Shown piece by piece: positions 1 to 6,387 of a stretch of 13,878 nt of DNA. The position numbers and the translations under genes were made by a program. Under the pieces are notes generated by a model that was not told the origin of the DNA, ran no database searches, and saw nothing but the letters and a program-made list of their open reading frames with translations. The first letter of the stretch is position 1. Every line of letters starts with the position of its first letter. Source of the DNA: Candidatus Peregrinibacteria bacterium (GTDB taxonomy: Bacteria > Patescibacteriota > Gracilibacteria > UBA1369); assembly GCA_014729615.1 (NCBI GenBank), contig WJJQ01000147.1, positions 1 to 13,878 of the forward strand. The letters run 5' to 3'.

Positions 1-39
1 AGGTGGGGCTTCTGCACATCGTACAATGGAACGTTAGGT
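1..39 (+). other. Partial attC site (3' half), left edge
   Basis: Only the 3' end of an attC is present. It ends in R' core GTTAGGT at 33-39, preceded by the GAAC spacer also seen in the 1136-1240 site and by a probable L' box around 21-28. The pairing left half lies outside the window. Its core is complementary to R'' at 456-462, as expected for the opening boundary of cassette 1. Confidence 0.7.
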
Positions 40-60
40 GAAATACATGTTTTAATGAGT

Positions 61-89
61 TTGACAGAATAATAAAAGAGGTTTATTAT
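61..89 (+). promoter_or_regulatory. Cassette-borne sigma-70 type promoter for the first cassette gene
   Basis: A consensus -35 TTGACA at 61-66 is followed after exactly 17 bases by TATTAT at 84-89 (five of six matches to TATAAT). Transcription would start near 96, about 22 bases before the ATG at 118. A short ORF at 90-107 preceded by AGAGG would lie upstream of that start and so is unlikely to act as a leader from this promoter. The promoter lies inside the cassette, so the gene would be expressed independently of an integron Pc promoter. Confidence 0.7.
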
Positions 90-117
90 ATGCAACCTAC
101 TTTTTAAAGTACATCAA

Positions 118-438
118 ATGACGGAAAAAGTTTTACCAACAGTGGAATCAATCAATATATCCAATATTCCTGATAAAAAACTAGGAGAATTTGCTGTCAA
201 ACAACTCTTGGAAGGCTTTGCTCAAGTGCCTGAAGAAAAAAGGAGAGAAATGCTTAAAGGCATAAAAACAAATCTAGAAGCCTTTAGAGCAAGGGTTTCA
301 GAAACATTGTTTCATGACTCCCATGCGCTTGCAATGCAGGGTGAAATAACGGAAATATATGACCTTCAGGGTACAGTAAAAACTGTGACAGATGCAGTTA
401 TTGAAGCACTTGAAAAAGTGTATTCAGCTGAAGATTAA
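118..438 (+). CDS. Cassette-encoded small protein of unknown function (106 aa)
   Basis: I do not recognise a family. The product is a small, soluble, charged, mostly helical protein with no signal peptide or membrane segment. It has a conserved-looking amphipathic middle (residues about 25-65, rich in E, K and R) and a helical C-terminus. The ATG at 118 is the first in-frame start after the stop at 73-75. It has no Shine-Dalgarno sequence, but a strong promoter lies at 61-89. The gene is the only cargo of cassette 1 and is followed by attC at 456-597, the normal one-gene cassette layout. The local plus strand is G-richer than C, unlike most of the window. The ORF is well supported by its layout; no function can be given. 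Confidence 0.8.
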   Translation: MTEKVLPTVESINISNIPDKKLGEFAVKQLLEGFAQVPEEKRREMLKGIKTNLEAFRARVSETLFHDSHALAMQGEITEIYDLQGTVKTVTDAVIEALEKVYSAED

Positions 439-455
439 AATTAAACATGTACAAC

Positions 456-597
456 ACCTAACAGCAGTTTATATGGCTCCGTAATTGGTTGCGGATAATT
501 GTACCAATTACTCCGCCCATATAGATGCAAATTTGCTGTGCCTCCGGCAATATTCTGGCAAATTTGCCCTACATCACATAAACTGCAAACGTTAGCT
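456..597 (+). other. attC recombination site, cassette 1
   Basis: This is a 142-base imperfect inverted repeat between a gene stop and the next cassette. R'' ACCTAAC (456-462, an exact match to RYYYAAC) and L'' GCAGTTTA (464-471) face L' TAAACTGC (579-586) and R' GTTAGCT (591-597). L'' and L' are perfect complements, and the spacing between L and R boxes is asymmetric (1 versus 4 bases), as in known attC sites. The interior can fold into additional hairpins, including AATTGG/CCAATT and GCAAATTTGC-type palindromes. Recombination would occur after G591. Confidence 0.88.
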
Positions 598-620
598 GAA
601 ATATGTCTTTTCTCAGCTTG

Positions 621-632
621 TTACCATGGTAA
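621..632. repeat. Perfect 12-bp palindrome upstream of the DUF305 cassette gene
   Basis: TTACCATGGTAA reads the same on both strands and lies 33 bases before the ATG at 666, inside cassette 2. It could be an operator half-site pair, but a 12-mer this AT-balanced can arise by chance. No convincing promoter hexamers surround it. Confidence 0.3.
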
Positions 633-665
633 TATAGAGATACTTAAATCATTAACGCTGAAAAC

Positions 666-1124
666 ATGAAACAAACGGCATATAAAGCTCTTTCTTTAAC
701 TGTCGGGATTCATTTCTTTATTATGTACGCATTAGTATTCGCACCCGTGAACGAATGGGCAGATGTTAAAATTATCAGCATTCGTAGCTTTTATATGGCT
801 GTAATCATGGTCGCTCCGATGGTAATTCTGATGCTAACTTTCATGAAAGATATGTATCAGAATAAAAGGACAAATATAGCTCTTTATTTTCTGAGCGTCC
901 TCATTTTTATCCTTGGATTTTTAGCTATTCGCTCACAGGCTTTTGTTGGAAACAAAAATTTTATAAACTCTATGATTCCACATCACTCGGCAGCTATTAC
1001 TATGTGTGAGGAGGCTAATATTACCGATCAGGAACTTGCCACATTGTGCGAAAATATTATTGAAACGCAGCAAGAGGAAATAAATCAGATGAATTCAATA
1101 TTAGAGCGACTTAATAATAAATAA
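666..1124 (+). CDS. Cassette-encoded membrane protein with C-terminal DUF305 domain
   Basis: The 152-aa protein has three predicted membrane helices (about 7-25, 41-61, 71-90) followed by a short DUF305-type domain. The family signature is clear: MIPHH at 103-107, then a helical stretch ending in QQEEINQM at 135-142. Family knowledge: DUF305 proteins are ferritin-like helical bundles often found near copper and other metal-resistance genes, with the HH and Met/His residues proposed as metal ligands. Cys114 and Cys128 are further potential ligands. A metal-handling role at the membrane is an inference. The topology would place the DUF305 domain on one side of the membrane after the third helix. 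The ATG at 666 has no Shine-Dalgarno sequence and no convincing promoter, though a perfect 12-base palindrome lies at 621-632. It is the sole gene of cassette 2. Confidence 0.88.
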   Translation: MKQTAYKALSLTVGIHFFIMYALVFAPVNEWADVKIISIRSFYMAVIMVAPMVILMLTFMKDMYQNKRTNIALYFLSVLIFILGFLAIRSQAFVGNKNFINSMIPHHSAAITMCEEANITDQELATLCENIIETQQEEINQMNSILERLNNK

Positions 1125-1135
1125 AGAAATACAGC

Positions 1136-1240
1136 AGCTAACAGCAACTAAACGGCTCGGACAGGTACCCCTCGCCCAGACCGCTCTTTGGTGATAGAAT
1201 TATACCAACTTCGCACTTCGCTTAGTTGCGAACGTTGTGT
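1136..1240 (+). other. attC recombination site, cassette 2
   Basis: This is a 105-base imperfect inverted repeat. R'' AGCTAAC (1136-1142) and L'' GCAACTAA (1144-1151) face L' TTAGTTGC (1222-1229) and R' GTTGTGT (1234-1240). L'' and L' are perfectly complementary, with the same 1-base and 4-base spacers as the cassette 1 site. R'' does not pair well with the adjacent R' but pairs fully with R' at 591-597, because the core right of G1234 belongs to the next cassette. An ACGGCTC motif at 1152-1158 recurs in the other two sites. Confidence 0.88.
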
Positions 1241-1267
1241 GAAATACTCAAATTAATAAAGGTGCTT

Positions 1268-1816
1268 ATGATTAATAAGGACATTAAAATACCAAAGCTT
1301 TTTCAGGAGTTACACGGATATAAGTCAAAAATTTCAACAATTGTTTTAGTCTATCTGACTGGAATAATTAGTGGATCTATCATCATAATTGATTTGCTGA
1401 AATTTAATTTGGAAATATGGAAGTATACACTTTTAGGTATTATTGTAGTTGACATTGCGGGCGGTGTTGTTGCGAACCTATCTTCGTCTACAAATAGCTA
1501 TTACAGAGATAAAAAGAAATTAAGAATAAAATTTTTACTTGTTCATTTTATACAACCGCTTGTTCTATATTTTATATTTCCTAATAGCATGTATTTCTTT
1601 ATTTTCTTATTTAGTTATACAATTATATCAGCTCTAATTATTAATATGCTGAAAGAAGCAGAGGATCAACAAAATATAGCATCTACTTTTCTTACAATCG
1701 GGGCTATTTTGTGTATTCTCATTAAAACTGACTATTTGACAATTAATATTATTGGAGTTCTTTACATGATAAAAATAATATTAGGCTTTTCGGTACGAAG
1801 ACCTCGTTTTGACTGA
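1268..1816 (+). CDS. Cassette-encoded multi-pass membrane protein of unknown function (182 aa)
   Basis: The product is a very hydrophobic protein with about five to six membrane helices from residue 25 to the C-terminus and a short basic N-terminus. A polar loop (SSSTNSYYRDKKKLR) follows the second helix. I do not assign a family. I chose ATG 1268 rather than the in-frame ATG at 1226 because 1226 lies inside the attC L' box, whereas 1268 is preceded by AAAGG at 1258-1262. That is the only good Shine-Dalgarno sequence among the cassette genes. The 33 bases between the core at 1234 and the start leave no room for a promoter, so expression must come from upstream. The gene is the only cargo of cassette 3, followed by attC at 1829. 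Its AT-rich codon use differs from the genes right of 7 kb. Confidence 0.82.
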   Translation: MINKDIKIPKLFQELHGYKSKISTIVLVYLTGIISGSIIIIDLLKFNLEIWKYTLLGIIVVDIAGGVVANLSSSTNSYYRDKKKLRIKFLLVHFIQPLVLYFIFPNSMYFFIFLFSYTIISALIINMLKEAEDQQNIASTFLTIGAILCILIKTDYLTINIIGVLYMIKIILGFSVRRPRFD

Positions 1817-1828
1817 TTTGATCACTTC

Positions 1829-1944
1829 ACACAACAGCGCATGTACGGCTCCCTCCTTCGTCGGGTTCACCCATATTTTGGCAAGTAGTAGCGCTTCGTG
1901 CTATTATACCATCGCCAAACTTTTACTATGCCGAAACGTCAAGC
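1829..1944 (+). other. attC recombination site, cassette 3, with degraded R' core
   Basis: R'' ACACAAC (1829-1835) is fully complementary to R' GTTGTGT at 1234-1240. It is followed by L''-like GCGCAT (1837-1842) and the shared ACGGCTC (1845-1851). The right side is weaker: an L'-like ATGCC (1928-1932), a GAAAC spacer and GTCAAGC at 1938-1944 instead of GTTRRRY. The interior folds well: TTGGC pairs with GCCAA around a TAGCGC/GTGCTA stem. The boundary register is supported by AAAATAC at 1945-1951, matching the GAAATAC/T found at the same offset in the other three boundaries. Confidence 0.72.
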
Positions 1945-1980
1945 AAAATACACCCCATAAACTTATTATCAAATAATTAT

Positions 1981-2400
1981 ATGCCACTAAATCATTGTAA
2001 TAGTGCTGAATTCTCCGCGCCAACTTACGAAATTTATATTTCATCAGGTTGGGACACGGAATCACAAGGAATTGCTTTCATAAAAGAACTTAAAAAGTTA
2101 AAACTCTATAAAAAAGCTTTACTATTTAGTGGATTTGATGGCGACGCAATTGACAAAGAATCCTTTTACAACATAAAAGATAAAGTCGTATATTGTTCCA
2201 CTGAAGCAAATTTAAAAGGGCATTATGATGACGAAGGCCAAACTATGGCAGATTCACCGGAAAATGCTATAAAGTATGCATGTGAATATGAAAAAAAAGC
2301 AGTTGCAATTTATGATCCGACAAAAATGAAGAAATTCTCTGAGTACGAATATAAGATAAAGGATCCCTCAGCGTTAATTGCGATTATACTAATAAAATAA
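1981..2400 (+). CDS. Protein of unknown function (139 aa), possible fourth cassette gene
   Basis: The product is a soluble alpha/beta-looking protein without signal peptide or membrane helices. It has lysine-rich stretches around residues 35-45, an acidic middle (YDDEG) and a hydrophobic C-terminal strand (ALIAIILIK). I do not recognise a family. The start ATG at 1981 has neither a Shine-Dalgarno sequence nor a convincing promoter. The gene follows the cassette boundary at 1938 at a distance typical of the other cassettes (42 bases) and keeps their 5' AAAATAC motif. No attC follows its stop; only 39 bases separate it from the convergent oxidoreductase gene. It may therefore be the terminal, immobilised cassette of the array, or a resident gene next to the array end. 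Confidence in the ORF is fair; function unknown. Confidence 0.72.
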   Translation: MPLNHCNSAEFSAPTYEIYISSGWDTESQGIAFIKELKKLKLYKKALLFSGFDGDAIDKESFYNIKDKVVYCSTEANLKGHYDDEGQTMADSPENAIKYACEYEKKAVAIYDPTKMKKFSEYEYKIKDPSALIAIILIK

Positions 2401-2439
2401 ATTTATGGGATACTCTTCGCCTACACTCATTCCCACCAA

Positions 2440-3846
2440 TTAATATAAAAATTTCAATATTTTTTTTCCAAAACCCGTAAGTTTAGAACTTTTAAATTTC
2501 GAAATTATTTTTTTATTAATTCTGGAAGATGTAGGATAAGGATAAATTTTATTAAAAATATCATTTATCTTCAAACCGGAAGAAAGAGTCAGAATTAGTT
2601 CCTGGCAAAGCTCTCCTGCGTTTTTACCCACCATTGTACCCCCTAAAATTTTCCTCTTTTTTAAAAATAATATTAAACTTCCTTCATTTTCATCAATCAA
2701 TTCCCTGTCTTCTTCATTTAAATCAATCTTAAGTTTTTCATAATTAATATTTCTTTCTTTTAACTCATCTTCTCGCAAACCGAAGGTGGCAATTTCCGGA
2801 TCAGTATAAGTAACCCATGAAAATTTATCATAACTTAACTTTTTCTTAAGAGGAGAAAAAAAGTTATTTAAAATAACAGACGCGTGAAGTTCAGCGGCAT
2901 GCGTAAATTGCAATCCTCCAACAATATCGCCACACAAATAAATATCTTTGTTGGCGGTTCTCAAATATTGATCTGTCTTAATCTTTTTTTGATCATCAGT
3001 TAATTTCACCCCGGCCTTTTCTAATCCTTTGGGAATATTCAATTCTCTCCCAATTGCCACCAGAATAGAATCAAACGTAAGTGTTTTTTTCTGTTTTTGT
3101 TTATTTCCCATAATAATTTCATTTCCTTTAATTTCAATTGGATTCCACCCGCAATAAAATTGCATTCCTTCTTTTAAAAATTGCTTCATCAGAATTTCCG
3201 ACACTTCTTGACTTTCTTTAGGTAAAAATTGCTTTTCTCTTTGTACAATTGCAACTTTGCATCCAAGCCTTGATAACGCTTGTCCTAATTCCATTCCAAT
3301 TGGACCGCCACCAATTATCACAAGCTTTTTGGGAACAAAATTAATGTCAAAAACACTTTCATTATCTAAATATTCTTTACCATATTTCAGTTTTTCAATC
3401 CCGGGAATTTTTAATTTTCTGGGTCTTCCTCCTGTAGCAATTATTATTTTCTTTCCGGAATAGATTTTATTCTTAACCTTTATTTTTTTTCTTCCAATAA
3501 ACTCTGCCGCTCCCAATACAACATCCATACCTTGTTTTCTAAAATACGAGGCATTTTCGTGCTTTCTAATATGGTTTATCTTACCTGTAACATACTCTTT
3601 TACCTTTTCAATATCGATTTTTCCTTGCTGTTTGAGGCCGAATCTTTCAGCTTCTTTTCCGGAATAAACAAGTCTTGAAACATGAATTAAAGCCTTACTT
3701 GGCACGCACCCATAATTTAAACAATCCCCTCCTATATTTTTATCAGATTTGTCCACCAAAAGAACCTTGAAACCAACTTTATTCATAAAACCGGCTACAT
3801 TTAACCCTCCAGATCCCGCGCCTACAACTATAATATCATAAATCAT
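2440..3846 (-). CDS. FAD/NAD(P)-dependent class I disulfide oxidoreductase (dihydrolipoamide dehydrogenase / mercuric reductase-like)
   Basis: This 468-aa flavoprotein has the full class I layout. The FAD-binding GAGSGG is at 9-14, the redox-active pair in CLNYGCVPSK has Cys42 and Cys47, and ATGG is at 137-140. The NAD(P)-binding GGGPIG is at 179-184, the second FAD motif CGD at 305-307, and a dimerisation domain follows. It should pass electrons from NAD(P)H via FAD to the Cys pair and an unknown acceptor. It is unlikely to be a true mercuric reductase: there is no N-terminal heavy-metal domain and no C-terminal vicinal cysteines (the protein ends KFLY). The usual C-terminal HPTxxE is replaced by YPTSSR (437-442), so the catalytic His and Glu are missing. 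Its start overlaps the upstream TVP38-family gene by 11 bases, so the two are probably translationally coupled. Start chosen by motif position near the N-terminus. Confidence 0.9.
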   Translation of the reverse strand: MIYDIIVVGAGSGGLNVAGFMNKVGFKVLLVDKSDKNIGGDCLNYGCVPSKALIHVSRLVYSGKEAERFGLKQQGKIDIEKVKEYVTGKINHIRKHENASYFRKQGMDVVLGAAEFIGRKKIKVKNKIYSGKKIIIATGGRPRKLKIPGIEKLKYGKEYLDNESVFDINFVPKKLVIIGGGPIGMELGQALSRLGCKVAIVQREKQFLPKESQEVSEILMKQFLKEGMQFYCGWNPIEIKGNEIIMGNKQKQKKTLTFDSILVAIGRELNIPKGLEKAGVKLTDDQKKIKTDQYLRTANKDIYLCGDIVGGLQFTHAAELHASVILNNFFSPLKKKLSYDKFSWVTYTDPEIATFGLREDELKERNINYEKLKIDLNEEDRELIDENEGSLILFLKKRKILGGTMVGKNAGELCQELILTLSSGLKINDIFNKIYPYPTSSRINKKIISKFKSSKLTGFGKKILKFLY

Positions 3847-4507
3847 GCCTTTTCTTTTTATAATATTTATAAATCGGATAAATTAAGAATAACAGCACAA
3901 GTAAAACACCGGCAATGATTATGTTAATTGTATCCAGCTTGGCCAGCGAATTACCAAAATAAGTGTAAACAACAGTTCCCGGAAGAGTCCCTATAATCGT
4001 TGCAAAAAAATAAGTGCTAAATTTAACTTTAGTTAATCCCAGACCCAAATTTAGGGCATTAAAAGGGAATATTGGTATTAGCCTCAAAATTAAAATAGCA
4101 ACAAATCCCTGTTCAAAAATCTTATTTTCATATTCTTTGATTTTCGGAAATTTATTATTTAATAAATCTTTAACAAACCCTCTTCCCATATAACGTGCAA
4201 ACAAAAAAGCAAGCGATGCGCCAATAACAACTCCTATAAAATTATACAATGTTCCAAGAAAAGACCCGAATAAAACACCTCCCGCTATTGTTAATATTGA
4301 TCCCGGAAAGAATAATACCGTTCCAATAACATAAACCAAAATAAAAACCACCGGCGCATAAATACCAAAACTCTCAATACTGTCACGGATCATACTTGGA
4401 GAATAATAATCAGCTAAACCGGAATTTCTGCTAATAATTATTGCCGCAAGTATAAATACAACAAATAGTAAGAATTTTATAAAATTTTTATTTTTTATAT
4501 ATTTCAT
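3836..4507 (-). CDS. TVP38/TMEM64 family (DedA-like, SNARE-associated) membrane protein
   Basis: The 223-aa integral membrane protein has an N-terminal helix (about 10-26) and a further four or five helices. Family motifs are present: FFPGS at 66-70, GGVLFG at 76-81, the GASLAFLFAR stretch at 96-105, LRLIPIFPFN at 141-150, and GTLPGT at 173-178. Known relatives are bacterial DedA/TVP38 proteins, implicated in membrane lipid and proton-dependent transport functions. The exact substrate is unknown here. The gene overlaps the downstream oxidoreductase by 11 bases. Family knowledge: TVP38-domain proteins are repeatedly found next to, or fused with, mercuric-reductase-like flavoproteins, so the pair probably works together at the membrane. 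Only 33 bases separate it from the preceding gene, consistent with one operon. No Shine-Dalgarno sequence precedes the ATG. Confidence 0.9.
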   Translation of the reverse strand: MKYIKNKNFIKFLLFVVFILAAIIISRNSGLADYYSPSMIRDSIESFGIYAPVVFILVYVIGTVLFFPGSILTIAGGVLFGSFLGTLYNFIGVVIGASLAFLFARYMGRGFVKDLLNNKFPKIKEYENKIFEQGFVAILILRLIPIFPFNALNLGLGLTKVKFSTYFFATIIGTLPGTVVYTYFGNSLAKLDTINIIIAGVLLVLLFLIYPIYKYYKKKRHDL

Positions 4508-4540
4508 TCATTATTTAAATCTGTACCGGTTTAACCCGGA

Positions 4541-5209
4541 CTAATACGACTTACTTGCCAAAAAGCGTGATTTTTCCTCACAAGAATCCATATTTGCAAT
4601 TTCCAAAGATCTTACCAAAAGCATTGTATCAGAAGGTACGTCATTTAAGCGAACCTTATAGTTCAAAAGCTTCTGAAGATGATATTGATGCCTTTTAACA
4701 TAACTTTTAGTAACAACATCAGTAGGATTTTGCTCGCTAATCAAACGCATAAGATCCAGTGCCAAAACCATCTTCAAAGCTAATTCCTTATCTTGAAGAG
4801 TCTCTTCTGATGGACATTTCACCATAACAGAAACTTTATCAATTACATTTCTCAAATGCTCTGCCAAAGATAAATTACCGTTTTTTTCATAATCCGAAAT
4901 TAAAAGTAACAGGTTATCACCTTCGGTATTAATATTTAGTTCAGTTGATCCCTGAAAATCTTCAGGCACATTTATCTTAGCTGCTTCATAAGTGTTTTCT
5001 TCTGTAAAACAGCCCTGTTGCGTAATATTACGTTCATTTTCTTCATACATACTAACTACCCCCGCAATTGCGCCAATGGCAGAACCAATCAATAAAGTTC
5101 TCACATGCGCCTGATATTTTTTTAACGGTACATCATTTAAAGTTGAATGCAATTCCTTCATTTTATCTTTTCCAGAATCACCTGTATCAATATTTTTAAT
5201 TTTTTTCAT
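4541..5209 (-). CDS. Single-pass membrane protein of unknown function
   Basis: I do not recognise a family. From the ATG at 5209 the protein is 222 aa, with a basic N-terminus (MKKIKN) and one membrane helix at about residues 38-55 (glycine- and alanine-rich). A long helical soluble domain follows, containing four to five amphipathic helices. An in-frame upstream ATG at 5281 would add 24 residues and lies only 9 bases after the kinase stop, so it could be coupled. However, that extension is translated AT-rich sequence unlike the rest, so I prefer 5209; the start is uncertain. The gene sits between the histidine-kinase-like gene and the TVP38 gene in the same orientation and is probably co-transcribed. 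A role as membrane partner for the kinase is only a guess from position. Confidence 0.72.
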   Translation of the reverse strand: MKKIKNIDTGDSGKDKMKELHSTLNDVPLKKYQAHVRTLLIGSAIGAIAGVVSMYEENERNITQQGCFTEENTYEAAKINVPEDFQGSTELNINTEGDNLLLLISDYEKNGNLSLAEHLRNVIDKVSVMVKCPSEETLQDKELALKMVLALDLMRLISEQNPTDVVTKSYVKRHQYHLQKLLNYKVRLNDVPSDTMLLVRSLEIANMDSCEEKSRFLASKSY

Positions 5210-5290
5210 AGTTTTTTTTAAAATAAGAATGCACTTTATAAATAAATTTATTTTTTTGCAAGTAAAACAAATCTTTATCATTAAAAAACA

Positions 5291-6274
5291 TCAGGCTCCT
5301 TTACTTTTAAACTCTTCCGTAATGGGTGGCGGATGAGAGCTTGGCAGCAAAGCTGTTACCTTTGTATATGAACCCTCTTGGCTTTCAAGCATCAAATGCC
5401 CTTTGCACTTTCGCAATGCACTGCTAACACTATGCAAACCTACACCCGAACCGTTTTTTTTGGTCGTAATTTGAGAATGCGGAATTTTAAGTAATAATTC
5501 GGGAGCAATACCGCAACCATTATCCATCACTTCAATTACATAATAACTACCATCCTCGATAGTAACAAAAGGTTTATCTTCGCCCGAAATGGACTTAAGT
5601 GAAAGTCCAATGGTTATTTCACCAACCATATTTGGGAAAGATTGCACCGCGTTAATTATTATATTCTCCAGTGCCGTCTTAAGACTATCAGGATAAAAAT
5701 CTACAAATGAACCATTTTTATAGCCGGTAGATATATTAAATTGTACAGTCGGATAATAAACTTGATAACGACTAATAATTTCCTCAATAAATTCAGATAA
5801 ATCCATTTGCGATTTATACTCCTTTTCAGCCATTTCAGGGGATAAAAAAAGTTTTTCAAAAAGCTTTTCTATTTCTTCTACGGCAATATTTATTTCCTGA
5901 TAAATTACTCTACTTTCTTCACATTCCATGGTAGTTAGAGGTTCAAGTTCCATCAAGATCGGTCTCAAACCTTTTCTAACCGCCGAGATCTCTCGCAATA
6001 CATCAATTCCATCGTTGCCATTCAAAAGTTCAGCATAAACACGCTTTATAGTACTACTGACCTGTCCATAACAATTTAATGCTCTTTCTATATTATCTGA
6101 ATATAAATTCAGCAAAGTAACGAAATCCTGGCAATATCTTAAATCATAAGCAATAGCCGAAAGTTTGTTTTTCGAGTCATGGACAACTCTTTTCATAAGA
6201 TCAATAGAAGGATATTCTCCACCCGTACAAAGTACTCGTACCGATTCACTTGAACAATCAATTGATTTTTTCAT
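5291..6274 (-). CDS. Cytosolic sensor histidine kinase-like protein
   Basis: From ATG 6274 the protein is 327 aa. The H-box HDSKNKL at 32-38 gives a candidate phospho-accepting His32. A helical dimerisation stretch follows, then a GHKL ATPase domain with N-box ENIIINA (203-209), G1 box DNGCGI (251-256) and G2 box NGSGVGLH (274-281). It has no membrane helix or recognisable sensory domain, so the signal is probably internal or delivered by a partner. An in-frame ATG at 6361 would add 29 residues, but it lies upstream of the promoter hexamers at 6325-6297, so I chose 6274. It is the first gene of the presumed four-gene minus-strand operon and is divergent from a sigma factor. No response regulator is visible in the window, which is odd for a two-component kinase; an anti-sigma-like or partner-switching role is an alternative. 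Confidence 0.84.
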   Translation of the reverse strand: MKKSIDCSSESVRVLCTGGEYPSIDLMKRVVHDSKNKLSAIAYDLRYCQDFVTLLNLYSDNIERALNCYGQVSSTIKRVYAELLNGNDGIDVLREISAVRKGLRPILMELEPLTTMECEESRVIYQEINIAVEEIEKLFEKLFLSPEMAEKEYKSQMDLSEFIEEIISRYQVYYPTVQFNISTGYKNGSFVDFYPDSLKTALENIIINAVQSFPNMVGEITIGLSLKSISGEDKPFVTIEDGSYYVIEVMDNGCGIAPELLLKIPHSQITTKKNGSGVGLHSVSSALRKCKGHLMLESQEGSYTKVTALLPSSHPPPITEEFKSKGA

Positions 6275-6296
6275 AGCAACGAAATTATCACGCGAA

Positions 6297-6325
6297 ATTT
6301 TAAAATAAATAACCACGTTTGTCAA
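6297..6325 (-). promoter_or_regulatory. Strong sigma-70 type promoter for the kinase-TVP38-oxidoreductase operon
   Basis: On the minus strand TTGACA (6325-6320) is followed after exactly 17 bases by TAAAAT (6302-6297, five of six matches). Transcription would start near 6290, leaving a leader of about 16 bases before ATG 6274. The region also lies upstream of the divergent sigma factor gene, so it may hold shared control sites. Confidence 0.72.
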
Positions 6326-6387
6326 CACCGCATTGCAAAAAACAAAAAAGTCACTTACCATGGCTCAGCTAAAAAAACCAAACACTC

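Larger units (their letters stand above)
1..1938 (+). mobile_element. Integron gene-cassette array (three complete cassettes plus flanking boundaries)
   Basis: Four recombination-core positions are visible at 33, 591, 1234 and 1938. They delimit cassettes at about 34-591, 592-1234 and 1235-1938, each with a single plus-strand gene followed by an attC-type imperfect inverted repeat. The R'' box near the end of each cassette is complementary to the R' box at its own start: ACCTAAC (456) with GTTAGGT (33), AGCTAAC (1136) with GTTAGCT (591), ACACAAC (1829) with GTTGTGT (1234). That is expected if each unit was excised as a circle and inserted at G|TT by an integron integrase. Every cassette also begins with a near-identical GAAATAC/T seven bases after the core G. 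No integrase or attI is in the window, so this is either the distal part of a complete integron or an integrase-less attC cluster. The cassette calls are read from sequence; mobility is inferred. Confidence 0.88.

Noticed and set aside
90..107. Five-codon ORF with an AGAGG ribosome site before the first cassette gene, resembling a leader peptide
   Set aside because: It overlaps the -10 hexamer and lies upstream of the expected transcription start, so that promoter would not transcribe it.
1226..1267. Upstream in-frame ATG extending the cassette 3 gene by 14 codons
   Set aside because: It begins inside the attC L' box and lacks a ribosome site; ATG 1268 has AAAGG at the right distance.
2440..3846. 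Mercuric reductase (merA) identity
   Set aside because: No heavy-metal N-domain, no C-terminal vicinal cysteines and no mer genes nearby.
4511..4540. CCGG-rich short inverted repeat between the membrane protein and TVP38 genes as a terminator
   Set aside because: The stem is about four pairs with mismatches and there is no U-tract.
5210..5281. N-terminal extension of the single-pass membrane protein
   Set aside because: The extension is translated AT-rich sequence and the normal-looking start MKKIKN is at 5209; coupling to the kinase stop keeps it possible.
6275..6361. N-terminal extension of the histidine-kinase-like protein
   Set aside because: The start at 6361 is upstream of the promoter hexamers at 6325-6297.
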